Shown: positions 19,961-30,997, counted from the first letter of the stretch. The stretch: 64,000 nt of DNA from Acidovorax sp. 69 (GCF_002797445.1 NZ_PGEP01000001.1:2666501-2730500); one strand, 5' to 3'. Notes: generated from the sequence alone by a model not told the origin. Numbers and translations: made by a program.

Positions 19961-20097
19961 GGATTCAGCGTCTGAAGACAATGGGGCGGGACTGCAAGTG
20001 CAGCAAGCAGCACACATGGGTCATGGAACCAGTGCCCGACACTGTAGCGGCTTCTGGGAACCCTCAGACCGGCGGCACAAGAACGTGCGAGCCCATG

Positions 20098-20133
20098 AAA
20101 AAACCCCTGCAGATCAAAAATCTACAGGGGTTT
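20098..20133 (-). terminator. Terminator of the tRNA-Val pair
   Basis: On the minus strand AAACCCCTGTAGAT and ATCTGCAGGGGTTT form a stem with one mismatch, followed by TTTTTT. It sits six bases after the CCA end of the distal tRNA. Confidence 0.85.
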
Positions 20134-20138
20134 CAAAT

Positions 20139-20213
20139 TGGTGGGTGATACATGGATCGAACATGTGACCCCTGCCGTGTGAAGGCAGTGCTCTACCGCT
20201 GAGCTAATCACCC
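20139..20213 (-). tRNA. tRNA-Val (CAC), distal copy
   Basis: On the minus strand a 75-base cloverleaf begins GGGTGATTAGCTC and ends ATCACCC-A-CCA, so CCA is encoded. Anticodon stem CTGCC/GGCAG encloses TTCACAC, giving anticodon CAC for valine GUG codons. The T-arm carries TTCGATC in an ACATG/CATGT stem. Confidence 0.95.
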
Positions 20214-20260
20214 GACGAGGCATCCCTAACCGGGGTGCTTTCGTAAAAGGCCGAGAAACG

Positions 20261-20335
20261 TGGTGGGTGATACATGGATCGAACATGTGACCCCTGCCGT
20301 GTGAAGGCAGTGCTCTACCGCTGAGCTAATCACCC
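20261..20335 (-). tRNA. tRNA-Val (CAC), proximal copy
   Basis: Identical over all 75 bases to the copy at 20139-20213, 47 bases away and in the same direction. It begins 37 bases after the dnaQ stop, so both tRNAs may be read from the dnaQ transcript or from a promoter inside dnaQ. Confidence 0.95.
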
Positions 20336-20372
20336 GCGTCTCTGTGACAGCCTTCGATTATGTCACAGCTTT

Positions 20373-21086
20373 TCAAGCCGCCTGAGAAGTTCGCCAAATT
20401 GTTTTACCACCACTGGCCTTGTCAATCTGAGTCAGCACGTCGGCATGGGCTGCAAGCTCTGGCTCGCTGGCCCGCAACACTGGCAACGCCAGGCCGCGCA
20501 AATCAATGGCCGCCGCCTTCGTACCGTCAGAACCGTCCTGCGCGTCATCAGCAATGAGCAAAGCATCCTGCCCGCGCGTGAGGTTGATATACACATCGGC
20601 CAACAGCTCGGCATCAAGCAAGGCACCGTGCAAGGTCCGGCCCGAGTTGTCCACGCCCAGGCGGTCACACAAGGCGTCGAGAGAGTTGCGCTTGCCCGGG
20701 TACATCTCCTTGGCCATGGCGAGTGTGTCGGTCACACTCTCCACAAAGGTGCGAAACGTGGGGCGCCCGGTCAGCTCCAGCTCCTTGTTCAAGAAGCCCA
20801 CGTCGAATGCGGCGTTGTGAATGATGATCTCGGCGCCCTGCAGGTACTGCAGGATCTCGTCGACCACCTCCACAAACTTGGGCTTGTCTTTCAAAAACTC
20901 GTTGCTGATGCCGTGCACCTTCAAAGCATCTTCATGGCTATCGCGCCCGGGATTGAAATACAGGTGCAGGTTATTGCCGGTGAGCTTGCGGTTGAGCAGT
21001 TCCACACAGCCCAGTTCAATGATGCGGTCCCCGCCTTCGGCCGACAGGCCAGTGGTTTCGGTGTCGAGAACGATCTGGCGCGACAT
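20373..21086 (-). CDS. dnaQ: DNA polymerase III epsilon subunit (proofreading exonuclease)
   Basis: A 237-residue DEDD-type 3'-5' exonuclease. Exo I is LDTETTGLS near the N-terminus, Exo II lies in IIHNAAFDVGFLNKEL and Exo III in RTLHGALLDAELLADVY. The C-terminal tail would contact the polymerase alpha subunit. Its ATG overlaps the stop of fdx by one base (TGATG), so it is translationally coupled to the iron-sulfur operon, an unusual setting for a replication gene. Confidence 0.96.
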   Translation of the reverse strand: MSRQIVLDTETTGLSAEGGDRIIELGCVELLNRKLTGNNLHLYFNPGRDSHEDALKVHGISNEFLKDKPKFVEVVDEILQYLQGAEIIIHNAAFDVGFLNKELELTGRPTFRTFVESVTDTLAMAKEMYPGKRNSLDALCDRLGVDNSGRTLHGALLDAELLADVYINLTRGQDALLIADDAQDGSDGTKAAAIDLRGLALPVLRASEPELAAHADVLTQIDKASGGKTIWRTSQAA

Positions 21087-21424
21087 CAGTGGTTTTCCTT
21101 GGCGTGGTTGATCGTGTACTTGGGAATCTCCACCGTCAGGTCAGTTTGCGCAAGGATCGCCTGGCACGACAGGCGCGACTGCGGCTCCAGGCCCCAGGCG
21201 CGGTCCAGCAGGTCTTCTTCCTCTTCCTCTGCGTCATTCAGCGAGTTCAGCCCCTGGCGCACGATGACATGGCAGGTGGTGCAGGCGCAACTCATGTCGC
21301 AGGCATGTTCGATGTTGATGTGGTTGTCCAGCAGCGCCTCGCAGATCGAGGTGCCTGCAGGGGCCGTGATTTCAGTCCCTGCGGGGCAGTATTCGGGATG
21401 GGGAAGAATTTTGATGACGGGCAT
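21086..21424 (-). CDS. fdx: ISC-type [2Fe-2S] ferredoxin
   Basis: A 112-residue ferredoxin that supplies electrons for iron-sulfur cluster assembly. The cluster ligands appear as CDMSCACTTC plus an earlier Cys in the adrenodoxin-like pattern and a distal Cys in RLSCQAIL. It starts 33 bases after hscA and shares one base with dnaQ. The order hscB-hscA-fdx is that of E. coli. Confidence 0.95.
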   Translation of the reverse strand: MPVIKILPHPEYCPAGTEITAPAGTSICEALLDNHINIEHACDMSCACTTCHVIVRQGLNSLNDAEEEEEDLLDRAWGLEPQSRLSCQAILAQTDLTVEIPKYTINHAKENH

Positions 21425-21457
21425 GGGGCGGTCTTTTTCTTGCTCGAAAGGATGGAC

Positions 21458-23329
<1,872 letters not shown>

Positions 23330-23402
23330 GAAATTTCGGGTCTCAACGTGGTGGAGCCCGCCATCACAACGACCGGGCCCTCAAGGGAAAAGCAAAACCG
23401 CT

Positions 23403-23921
23403 CTATTGTCCCAGTTGCTCTCGGCGACGTTCAATATCGTCGGCAAATCGCGCAATGAACATGAGGGCTCTGACCTCACGGGCTGCGCCCGCGTAATCTT
23501 GCTGCTGGTCGATGAGCTGACCACACTGTGCCAGCGCAGTACGGCGGGCCCGCTCGACGCCATCATCCAGGGCATCGAGCTCACTCTCTGCACGGGCGTC
23601 CTCCAACGCCTCCCGCCACTCCATCTGCTGCATGAGGAACGCTGCGGGCATGGCGGTGTTGTCCTCGGCGCGAATGGCAGCACCGTGCAACTCGCACAGG
23701 TACGCAGCACGGCGCATGGGGTCCTTCAAGCGCTGGTAGGCCTCGTTGATACGCACCGACCATTGCATGGCCACGCGCTGCGCTGCTGCGCCTTGCGCCG
23801 CAAATTTGTCGGGGTGGGCTTCGCGCTGCAACTCTTTCCAGCGGGCATCGATGGCGCTGCGCTCCTGCGCAAAGCAGCGTGCGAGGCCAAACAGTTCAAA
23901 GTCATCAGATTGCAGGTTCAT
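23403..23921 (-). CDS. hscB: Fe-S assembly J-domain co-chaperone
   Basis: A 172-residue protein with an N-terminal J-domain (DDFELFGLA...LQREAHPDKFAAQG, holding the HPD motif) and a C-terminal three-helix IscU-binding domain. It delivers IscU to HscA and stimulates its ATPase. It starts 87 bases after iscA, and a terminator lies in that gap; hscA follows after 73 bases. Confidence 0.96.
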   Translation of the reverse strand: MNLQSDDFELFGLARCFAQERSAIDARWKELQREAHPDKFAAQGAAAQRVAMQWSVRINEAYQRLKDPMRRAAYLCELHGAAIRAEDNTAMPAAFLMQQMEWREALEDARAESELDALDDGVERARRTALAQCGQLIDQQQDYAGAAREVRALMFIARFADDIERRREQLGQ

Positions 23922-23950
23922 GCGCAGGAGAATCGATGCGAAAAATCCAA

Positions 23951-23986
23951 GAAAAAACCGCCAGCACGGAGCGCGTTGGCGGTTTC
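23951..23986 (-). terminator. Intrinsic terminator between iscA and hscB
   Basis: A perfect 9-bp stem AAACCGCCA (23955-23963) / TGGCGGTTT (23977-23985) with a 13-base loop. Read on the minus strand it is followed directly by a T6 tract (23952-23957 complement). It stands inside the otherwise continuous isc operon and should lower expression of hscBA-fdx-dnaQ relative to iscRSUA. Confidence 0.85.
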
Positions 23987-24008
23987 ACGGTGCAGCAGCA
24001 GCGGGCGC

Positions 24009-24332
24009 TCAAACGCGAAAGCTCTCTCCACAACCGCAGCGGTCACGCTCGTTGGGGTTGTTGAACTTGAAGCCTTCGTTGAGGCCTTCGCGGACAAAGT
24101 CCAGCTCGGTGCCATCAATGTAGGCCAGGCTTTTCGGATCGATCAGCACCTTGACCCCGTGATTTTCAAACACGATGTCTTCGGGCTCGCTGTCATCCAC
24201 ATATTCCAGCTTGTAGGCAAGCCCTGAACAACCGGTCGTCTTGACCCCCAGGCGCACACCCAAGCCCTTGCCACGGCGAGAAAGGTAGCGGTTGACGTGC
24301 CGGGCAGCGGCTTCTGTCAGCGTAATGGCCAT
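24009..24332 (-). CDS. iscA: A-type iron-sulfur carrier protein
   Basis: A 107-residue A-type carrier with the three conserved cysteines, in [13 protein letters not shown] and the C-terminal CGCGESF. It starts 15 bases after iscU and is the last gene before the internal terminator. Confidence 0.96.
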   Translation of the reverse strand: MAITLTEAAARHVNRYLSRRGKGLGVRLGVKTTGCSGLAYKLEYVDDSEPEDIVFENHGVKVLIDPKSLAYIDGTELDFVREGLNEGFKFNNPNERDRCGCGESFRV

Positions 24333-24347
24333 GTCTCTCTCGGTCGC

Positions 24348-24746
24348 TCAGGCTGCGGCAGTGGCTGCGTGCTTGGTCTTGTAGTCGAGCACGGCCGCCT
24401 TGATGGCATCTTCGGCCAGGATGGAGCAGTGAATCTTCACAGGCGGCAGTGCCAGCTCTTCAGCGATCTCGCTGTTCTTGAGGGCCGCGGCCTCATCCAG
24501 CGTCTTGCCCTTGACCCATTCGGTCACAAGCGACGATGACGCAATGGCCGAGCCGCAGCCGTAGGTCTTGAAACGCGCATCTTCGATCACACCGGTTTCA
24601 GGGTTCACCTTGATTTGCAGCTTCATCACATCGCCGCAAGCCGGTGCACCCACCATGCCGGTGCCCACCGAATCGTCACCCTTGTCGAACGAACCCACGT
24701 TGCGGGGGTTTTCGTAATGGTCAACCACTTTGTCTGAGTAAGCCAT
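24348..24746 (-). CDS. iscU: Fe-S cluster scaffold protein
   Basis: A 132-residue scaffold on which clusters are built. The three ligand cysteines are seen in GAPACGDVMK, TYGCGSAIASS and HCSILAEDAI; an LPPVK-type motif (ALPPVKIHC) for HscA recognition precedes the last one. It lies 39 bases after iscS. Confidence 0.97.
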   Translation of the reverse strand: MAYSDKVVDHYENPRNVGSFDKGDDSVGTGMVGAPACGDVMKLQIKVNPETGVIEDARFKTYGCGSAIASSSLVTEWVKGKTLDEAAALKNSEIAEELALPPVKIHCSILAEDAIKAAVLDYKTKHAATAAA

Positions 24747-24785
24747 GATGTTTACCTCTTCAATACGTCCAAAATCTTCGCGGAA

Positions 24786-26006
24786 TCAGTGCGCAGCCCA
24801 CTGAATGGTGCTGATGTCGATGCCGTCTTTGTACATCTCCCACAGCGGGCTCAGCTCGCGCAGGCGGGCCACGTTCTCGCGGATGGTGGAGATGGCGTAG
24901 TCGATCTCTTCCTCGGTCGTGAAACGGCCGATGGTCATGCGCAGGCTGCTGTGCGCCAGTTCGTCACTGCGGCCCAGGGCGCGCAGCACATAGCTGGGCT
25001 CCAGACTGGCAGAGGTGCAGGCCGAACCCGATGACACCGCCAAGCCCTTGATGCCCATGATGAGCGACTCGCCTTCGACGAAGTTGAAGCTCATGTTCAG
25101 GTTCTGTGGCACGCGGCGCTCCATGCTGCCGTTGATGAAGACCTGTTCAATGTCCTTCAAACCGTCCAGAAGGCGCTGCTGCAGTGCATTGGCCTTGGCA
25201 TTGCTCTCGACCATTTCTTCCTTGGCGATGCGGAATGCCTCGCCCATGCCCACGATCTGGTGCGTGGGCAAAGTGCCAGAACGCATGCCGCGCTCGTGGC
25301 CGCCACCGTGCATTTGCGCTTCCAAGCGCACTCTGGGCTTGCGGCGCACGTACAGTGCGCCGATACCCTTGGGCCCATAAGTCTTGTGTGCCGTCATGCT
25401 CATCAGATCGATGGGCAATACGTTCATGTCAATCTCAACCCGGCCCGTTGCCTGGGCTGCATCCACATGCAGCAGGATGCCCTTTTCGCGGCACAGTGCA
25501 CCGATGGCAGGGATGTCCTGAATCACACCAATCTCGTTGTTCACGAACAGGATGCTGATCAACACCGTGTCAGGGCGGATGGCGGCCTTGAGGGCGTCCA
25601 TGTTGACCAAGCCGTCTTCCTGCACATCCAGGTATGTGGCTTCAAACCCCTGGCGCTCCAGCTCACGCATGGTGTCCAGCACGGCCTTGTGTTCGGTCTT
25701 GAGCGTGATGAGGTGCTTGCCCTTGCCCTTGTAGAACTGGGCGGCGCCTTTGAGGGCCAGGTTGATGGACTCTGTGGCACCGCTGGTCCAGACGATCTCG
25801 CGCGGGTCGGCATGGATCAAGTCAGCCACTTGCACACGCGCTTTTTCGACCGCCTCTTCCGCCTCCCAACCCCAGGCATGGCTGCGCGATGCCGGGTTGC
25901 CGAAGTGCTCGCGCAACCAGGGAATCATGGCATCCACAACGCGGGGATCCACCGGCGTCGTAGCGCCATAGTCGAGATAGATGGGAAAGTGCGGTGTCAT
26001 GTCCAT
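24786..26006 (-). CDS. iscS: Cysteine desulfurase
   Basis: A 406-residue PLP enzyme that takes sulfur from cysteine for clusters, thio-tRNAs and cofactors. The PLP lysine lies in [15 protein letters not shown] and the persulfide-forming cysteine in the loop [20 protein letters not shown]. The N-terminus [10 protein letters not shown] and the C-terminus are complete. It begins 113 bases after the iscR stop. Confidence 0.97.
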   Translation of the reverse strand: MDMTPHFPIYLDYGATTPVDPRVVDAMIPWLREHFGNPASRSHAWGWEAEEAVEKARVQVADLIHADPREIVWTSGATESINLALKGAAQFYKGKGKHLITLKTEHKAVLDTMRELERQGFEATYLDVQEDGLVNMDALKAAIRPDTVLISILFVNNEIGVIQDIPAIGALCREKGILLHVDAAQATGRVEIDMNVLPIDLMSMTAHKTYGPKGIGALYVRRKPRVRLEAQMHGGGHERGMRSGTLPTHQIVGMGEAFRIAKEEMVESNAKANALQQRLLDGLKDIEQVFINGSMERRVPQNLNMSFNFVEGESLIMGIKGLAVSSGSACTSASLEPSYVLRALGRSDELAHSSLRMTIGRFTTEEEIDYAISTIRENVARLRELSPLWEMYKDGIDISTIQWAAH

Positions 26007-26119
26007 GGCTGGCTCAGTAAAAGTTTCTGGCTGGCAAAACTTGGGAAGAAGGAAGGTCGATATTCGAAAACACGTTCAGGGCAGCGCCGACCCTAAGGCC
26101 CAATTCACCGCCCCAAATG

Positions 26120-26656
26120 TCAGGATTTCGCGAAGACGTTGCCCAGCGCAAACACCGAGTTGGGTGCGTTCACGCGAATCGGCTTGACCACCGGGGTTGT
26201 CGAAATGGCGCGACGCACCACAGGTTTGTCTTCAATCTGAACACCCTTGGCGAGTTGTTCGTCCACCAGCTTTTGCAAGGTGACGGAGTCAAGAAACTCC
26301 ACCATGCGCTGGTTGAGCGATGCCCACAATTCATGGGTCATGCAGCGCCCCGCTTCACCCAGGCAGTTTTCCTTGCCGCCACACTGCGTGGCATCAATGG
26401 GCTCATCGACCGACACGATGATGTCTGCCACCGTGATGTCGCCTGCCTTGCGGGCCAGCGTGTAACCCCCACCCGGGCCACGGGTGGACTCCACCAGTTC
26501 GTGACGGCGAAGCTTGCCAAAGAGCTGCTCCAGATACGACAGCGAGATTTGCTGGCGTTGGCTGATCGCGGCCAGCGTGACAGGGCCATTGTTCTGGCGC
26601 AGGGCCAGGTCAATCATGGCGGTGACCGCAAAACGGCCTTTGGTTGTGAGACGCAT
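26120..26656 (-). CDS. iscR: Fe-S-sensing Rrf2-family regulator
   Basis: A 178-residue Rrf2-type regulator. The winged helix is at the N-terminus (RLTTKGRFAVTAMIDLAL) and the cluster ligands are in CGGKENCLGEAGRCMTHELW (C-X5-C-X6-C-X2-H). In well-studied bacteria IscR represses its own operon when its [2Fe-2S] cluster is loaded. A clear ribosome binding site (AAGGAG) precedes the ATG. The C-terminal 35 residues (KPIRVNAPNSVFALGN) are a lineage-specific tail. Confidence 0.96.
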   Translation of the reverse strand: MRLTTKGRFAVTAMIDLALRQNNGPVTLAAISQRQQISLSYLEQLFGKLRRHELVESTRGPGGGYTLARKAGDITVADIIVSVDEPIDATQCGGKENCLGEAGRCMTHELWASLNQRMVEFLDSVTLQKLVDEQLAKGVQIEDKPVVRRAISTTPVVKPIRVNAPNSVFALGNVFAKS

Positions 26657-26763
26657 CGCAAGCTCCTTGTGCTAAGGCTTGTTCGTTGTAGAAACTGCTT
26701 TTGCTGGCTGTTGGTCAGCAAAAGCACCGTCTCCGCCCCTTACTCCGCACAGTTACTTGCACG

Positions 26764-26790
26764 GAGCCCTTCATCGCTGGGCTTTTTTCT
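26764..26790 (+). terminator. Rightward terminator-like hairpin in the isc leader
   Basis: AGCCC (26766-26770), loop TTCATCGCT, GGGCT, then TTTTTTCTTG on the plus strand. No plus-strand gene ends here, so it could stop antisense transcription entering uvrB. As RNA of the opposite strand it would be a hairpin in the iscR 5' leader. Confidence 0.5.
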
Positions 26791-26797
26791 TGAGTAT

Positions 26798-26837
26798 TTT
26801 GTGCAAGTATAACACAAATCCCTATTGAATTTGTCGG
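26798..26837 (-). promoter_or_regulatory. Candidate isc operon promoter with palindrome over the -10
   Basis: On the minus strand GACAAA (26835-26830) is followed after 18 bases by TATACT (26811-26806). TTTGTG (26798-26803) and CACAAA (26813-26818) form an inverted repeat enclosing that -10 element, a plausible repressor site. It does not match the E. coli type 1 IscR box, so binding by IscR is only a guess. Confidence 0.4.
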
Positions 26838-26840
26838 GTT

Positions 26841-26866
26841 AAAAAACCAAACAGTCACCGTTTGAC
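26841..26866 (-). terminator. Probable terminator of uvrB
   Basis: On the minus strand CAAAC, loop GGTGACT, GTTTG, then GTTTTTT. The stem is short (5-6 bp) but it lies 30 bases after the uvrB stop and just before the isc promoter. Confidence 0.5.
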
Positions 26867-26896
26867 CTATGGCGTATTCCCTCCCGCACCCCGCCA

Positions 26897-28987
26897 CTAA
26901 GCCGCCACGGAATCGTTACCGTGTGCACCAAACGCCTGGTCTTTGAGCCGCGTGAGCTGGTCCCGCACCCGGGCGGCCTGCTCAAACTCCAGGTTGCGCG
27001 CATGTTCCAGCATGAGCTTTTCCAGCCGCTTGATCTCGCGTGCCACGTCTTTTTCGGACATGTCCTCGACCTTGGCGCGCTGCATGGCTTCCTGCTCCAG
27101 CCGTTCAGCGTCTTTTCCGGCTTTCTCGCTGTAGACGCCGTCAATCAGGTCTCTTACCCGCTTGACAATGCTGCGCGGCGTAATTCCGTGTTCCTCGTTG
27201 TGTGCGATCTGCTTGATGCGCCGGCGTTCCGTTTCACCCATGGCTTTTTTCATGGAGTCGGTGATGCGGTCGGCATACAGGATGGCGCGGCCATTCAGAT
27301 TGCGCGCTGCGCGGCCAATCGTCTGAATCAGGCTTCGCTCGGCCCGCAAGAAGCCTTCCTTGTCAGCATCCAGGATGGCCACCAAGGACACCTCGGGGAT
27401 ATCCAGCCCTTCCCGCAGCAGGTTGATACCCACCAGCACGTCAAAGGCGCCCAGCCGCAGATCCCGGATGATCTCCACCCGCTCCACCGTGTCGACATCG
27501 CTGTGCAGGTAGCGCACCTTGACGCCGTTGTCGGTCAGGTAGTCGGTCAACTGCTCCGCCATGCGTTTGGTCAGCGTCGTAATGAGTACACGTTCATGCT
27601 TTTCAGAGCGAATGCGTATTTCTTGCAGCACATCATCCACCTGATGGGTGGCGGGGCGCACTTCGACTTCAGGATCTACCAGGCCGGTCGGCCGCACCAC
27701 CTGGTCCACGACCTGGCCGGAATGGGTTTTTTCATAGTCAGCGGGTGTGGCCGACACAAAAATCACCTGCCGCATGCGCTGCTCGAACTCCTCGAACTTG
27801 AGCGGCCGGTTGTCCAGCGCGGACGGCAGCCGAAACCCATACTCCACCAGCGTCGTCTTGCGCGAGCGGTCCCCGCTGTACATGGCGTTGAGCTGGCCAA
27901 TCATCTGGTGGCTCTCGTCCAAAAACATCAGCGCGTTCTTCGGCATGTAGTCGGTCAGCGTGCTGGGCGGGTCGCCCGGCGCTGCACCCGACAGGTGGCG
28001 CGTGTAATTCTCGATGCCCTTGCAATGCCCCACTTCGCTGAGCATCTCCAGATCAAATCGCGTGCGCTGCTCCAGGCGCTGCGCTTCCACCAGCTTGCCG
28101 TCGGCCGCCAACTGCTTCAGACGATCAGCCAGCTCCAGCTTGATCGTCTCCACCGCCGCCAGCACCTTGTCACGCGGTGTCACGTAGTGGCTGCTGGGGT
28201 ACACGGTAAAACGCGGAATCTTCTGCTTGACGCGGCCCGTGAGCGGGTCGAACAGTTGCAGGCTCTCGATCTCGTCGTCAAACAGCTCGATGCGCATTGC
28301 CAACTCGGAATGTTCGGCCGGGAACACATCAATCGTGTCGCCGCGCACCCGGAACTTGCCGCGCGAGAAGTCGGCCTCGTTGCGCTGGTACTGCATGCGG
28401 ATGAGCTGGGCGATCACGTCGCGCTGACCCAGTTTGTCGCCGGTGCGCAGTGTCATCACCATGCGGTGGTAGCTCTCGGGCTCACCAATGCCGTAGATGG
28501 CAGACACCGTGGCCACGATGACCACATCGGTGCGCTCCATCAGGCTTTTGGTGCATGACAGACGCATCTGCTCGATGTGCTCGTTGATGGCGCTGTCCTT
28601 TTCGATGAACAGGTCGCGCTGCGGCACATACGCTTCGGGCTGGTAGTAGTCGTAGTAGCTGACAAAGTACTCGACGGCGTTCTTCGGAAAGAACTCGCGG
28701 AACTCGCTGTACAGCTGGGCGGCCAGCGTCTTGTTGGGCGCAAAGATGATCGCCGGGCGCCCCATTCGGGCGATCACGTTGGCCATGGTGAAGGTCTTGC
28801 CTGAGCCCGTCACACCCAGCAGGGTCTGAAAGGTTTCCCCGTCGTTCAACCCTTCCACCAGCTTGTTGATGGCCTCGGGCTGGTCGCCAGCGGGCGGGTA
28901 TGGCTGGAAGAGTTCAAAGGGCGAACCAGGAAATTGGACGAACTTGCCGTCTTGCTGTTCGGGAATGACTTCTGAGATATCCGGCAT
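26897..28987 (-). CDS. uvrB: Excinuclease ABC subunit B
   Basis: A 696-residue DNA repair helicase-like protein that verifies damage and recruits UvrC. Walker A is [12 protein letters not shown], the beta-hairpin region is [15 protein letters not shown], the helicase motifs include [17 protein letters not shown], and the C-terminal UVR domain is seen in [20 protein letters not shown]. Length is normal. Start ATG at 28987 lies 104 bases from the divergent aminotransferase. Confidence 0.98.
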   Translation of the reverse strand: MPDISEVIPEQQDGKFVQFPGSPFELFQPYPPAGDQPEAINKLVEGLNDGETFQTLLGVTGSGKTFTMANVIARMGRPAIIFAPNKTLAAQLYSEFREFFPKNAVEYFVSYYDYYQPEAYVPQRDLFIEKDSAINEHIEQMRLSCTKSLMERTDVVIVATVSAIYGIGEPESYHRMVMTLRTGDKLGQRDVIAQLIRMQYQRNEADFSRGKFRVRGDTIDVFPAEHSELAMRIELFDDEIESLQLFDPLTGRVKQKIPRFTVYPSSHYVTPRDKVLAAVETIKLELADRLKQLAADGKLVEAQRLEQRTRFDLEMLSEVGHCKGIENYTRHLSGAAPGDPPSTLTDYMPKNALMFLDESHQMIGQLNAMYSGDRSRKTTLVEYGFRLPSALDNRPLKFEEFEQRMRQVIFVSATPADYEKTHSGQVVDQVVRPTGLVDPEVEVRPATHQVDDVLQEIRIRSEKHERVLITTLTKRMAEQLTDYLTDNGVKVRYLHSDVDTVERVEIIRDLRLGAFDVLVGINLLREGLDIPEVSLVAILDADKEGFLRAERSLIQTIGRAARNLNGRAILYADRITDSMKKAMGETERRRIKQIAHNEEHGITPRSIVKRVRDLIDGVYSEKAGKDAERLEQEAMQRAKVEDMSEKDVAREIKRLEKLMLEHARNLEFEQAARVRDQLTRLKDQAFGAHGNDSVAA

Positions 28988-29091
28988 GGGGCGGTCAACG
29001 GGTGGGTTGGGCGGGCCGTTAAAATCGGCTTAACCTGGCACAGTACACCACGCCCGGATTCTTCGCTACTGACAACCTTTCAAGGATTTTC

Positions 29092-30288
29092 ATGTCTCTG
29101 TTCACCGCCGTCGAAATGGCCCCCCGCGACCCCATCCTGGGTCTCAACGAGCAATTCAACGCCGACACCAACCCCAACAAGGTCAACCTGGGCGTTGGCG
29201 TTTATTTCGACGACAACGGCAAGCTGCCCCTGCTGCAATGCGTGCAGGCCGCCGAAAAGACCATGATGTCCACCCCCACGGCCCGTGGCTACCTGCCCAT
29301 CGACGGCATCGTGGCCTATGACAACGCCGTCAAGGGCCTGGTGTTCGGTGCCGACAGCGAACCCGTCACCTCCGGCCGCGTGGCCACCGTGCAGGCCATT
29401 GGCGGCACCGGCGGGCTGAAGATCGGCGCCGACTTCTTGAAGAAGGTCAGCCCCAACGCCAAGGTCCTGATCTCCGACCCCAGCTGGGAAAACCACCGTG
29501 CGCTGTTCACCAGCGCCGGCTTCGTTGTGGACACCTACGCGTACTACGACGCTGAAAAACGCGGCGTGAACTTTGAAGGTTTTCTGGCCAGCCTGAACGC
29601 CGCCGTCCCCGGCACCATCGTCGTGCTGCACGCCTGCTGCCATAACCCCACCGGCTATGACATCACGGCCGCCCAGTGGGACCAGGTCATCGCCGCCGTC
29701 AAGGCCAAGGGCCTGACGCCCTTCCTCGACATGGCCTACCAGGGCTTTGGCCACGGTATCGCCGAAGACGGCGCCGTGATCGGCAAGTTCGTGGCCGCTG
29801 GCCTGAACTTCTTTGTCTCGACCTCGTTCTCCAAGAGCTTCAGCCTGTACGGCGAGCGCGTGGGCGGCCTGTCGGTGCTGTGCGCCGACAAGGAAGAAGC
29901 ATCGCGCGTGTTGAGCCAGCTCAAGATCGTCATCCGCACCAACTACTCCAACCCACCCATCCACGGTGGTGCCGTGGTGGCCGCCGTGCTGAACAACCCC
30001 GAGCTGCGCGCGATGTGGGAAAAAGAGCTGGGCGAGATGCGCGTGCGCATCAAGGCCATGCGCCAGAAACTGGTCGACGGCCTGAAAGCCGCTGGCGTCA
30101 AGCAGGACATGTCGTTCATCACCACGCAGATCGGCATGTTCAGCTACTCGGGCCTGAACAAGGACCAGATGGTGCGCCTGCGGAACGAGTTCGGCGTGTA
30201 CGGCACCGACACCGGCCGCATGTGTGTGGCGGCCTTGAATAGCAAGAACATTGACTACGTTTGCCAAGCCATCGCAAAGGTCGTCTGA
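29092..30288 (+). CDS. Aromatic-amino-acid / aspartate aminotransferase (class I, TyrB/AspC type)
   Basis: A 398-residue PLP aminotransferase. The N-terminus FTAVEMAPRDPILGLNEQFNAD and the PLP lysine in STSFSKSFSLYGERVGGLSV place it in the Ia subgroup with AspC and TyrB. It transfers amino groups between aspartate or aromatic amino acids and 2-oxoglutarate; which substrate is preferred cannot be told by eye. The stop lies inside the next gene. Confidence 0.95.
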   Translation: MSLFTAVEMAPRDPILGLNEQFNADTNPNKVNLGVGVYFDDNGKLPLLQCVQAAEKTMMSTPTARGYLPIDGIVAYDNAVKGLVFGADSEPVTSGRVATVQAIGGTGGLKIGADFLKKVSPNAKVLISDPSWENHRALFTSAGFVVDTYAYYDAEKRGVNFEGFLASLNAAVPGTIVVLHACCHNPTGYDITAAQWDQVIAAVKAKGLTPFLDMAYQGFGHGIAEDGAVIGKFVAAGLNFFVSTSFSKSFSLYGERVGGLSVLCADKEEASRVLSQLKIVIRTNYSNPPIHGGAVVAAVLNNPELRAMWEKELGEMRVRIKAMRQKLVDGLKAAGVKQDMSFITTQIGMFSYSGLNKDQMVRLRNEFGVYGTDTGRMCVAALNSKNIDYVCQAIAKVV

Positions 30289-30892
30289 GCTTGATGACAA
30301 AGCGGCGCTTGCGCGCCGCTTTGTGAGCGAAACGCTCCAGAACCCGCACAACGCGGCCCTTCTGGGGCGTTTGCCGTTTCTGGGCTTGCCTGATGTGTGG
30401 CTGGTGGCAGGTTGCCTGTTTCAAACAGTGTGGAACCTGCGCACCGGCCTGGCGCCCACAGCAAACATCAAGGACTACGACCTGTTCTATTTCGATGCAT
30501 CAGACCTGTCCGAAACCGCCGAACAGGCGGTGCAAGCACGTGTCACCGCCCTCTTCGCTGACCTGCCGATCACGGTGGAAGCCAAGAACCAGGCCCGCGT
30601 GCACCTCTGGTACGAGCGCTGGTTTGGTTACCCCTATGCGCCCTTGCAATCGGCGCGCAACGGCATCGAGCGATTTCTGGTGCCCTGCACCTGCGTCGGT
30701 CTGCAACCTGCGGCTGACCTCAGCGTTGATGAGCCCACGCTCTATGCGCCCTATGGGCTTGACGAACTGTATGCCGGGCTACTGCGCCCCAACCCGGCGT
30801 GCCCCCATCTGCCGCTGTTCCAGGCCAAGGCGGAAAGCTACCGCGAACGCTGGCCGTGGCTGACAATCCAGGCGGGCCATCTGCCGCATTGA
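30251..30892 (+). CDS. Nucleotidyltransferase-like protein (DUF925 type)
   Basis: A protein of up to 213 residues with NPHNAALLGRLPFLGLPDVWLVAGCLFQTVWN and IKDYDLFYFDASD, the pattern of the PF06042 nucleotidyltransferase-like family. Function is unknown. The start is uncertain: a TTG at 30251 overlaps the aminotransferase by 38 bases; a GTG at 30323 would trim 24 residues and cut into the conserved N-terminus (FVSETLQNPHNAALL). I therefore keep the longer form with low confidence in the exact start. Confidence 0.75.
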   Translation: MTTFAKPSQRSSELDDKAALARRFVSETLQNPHNAALLGRLPFLGLPDVWLVAGCLFQTVWNLRTGLAPTANIKDYDLFYFDASDLSETAEQAVQARVTALFADLPITVEAKNQARVHLWYERWFGYPYAPLQSARNGIERFLVPCTCVGLQPAADLSVDEPTLYAPYGLDELYAGLLRPNPACPHLPLFQAKAESYRERWPWLTIQAGHLPH

Positions 30893-30916
30893 TCAGCGTT
30901 GCAGATGGTTTTTAGG

Positions 30917-30967
30917 TGCTTTTGGTCTCTAGCGCTTGATGGATAAGCGCTAACAGCTATCAAATCA
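30917..30967. repeat. Palindromic repeat copy between convergent genes
   Basis: A well-preserved copy: CTAGCGCTT...AAGCGCTAACAGCTATCAAA, where AGCGCTT and AAGCGCT are the inverted arms. It may also serve as a hairpin between the convergent genes ending at 30892 and 30998. Confidence 0.8.
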
Positions 30968-30997
30968 GAAGCAATGGCTGCAGCCAGTGCGACCCCC

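Noticed and set aside
20139..20335. tRNA genes as an attachment site of an integrated element
   Set aside because: No integrase and no partial tRNA repeat was found in the window.
26921..28558. Plus-strand frame (545 codons) across uvrB
   Set aside because: Antisense shadow of uvrB; no start signal and no motif.
29080..30351. Minus-strand frame (423 codons) across the aminotransferase gene
   Set aside because: Antisense shadow; Gly/Val/His-rich with no domain.
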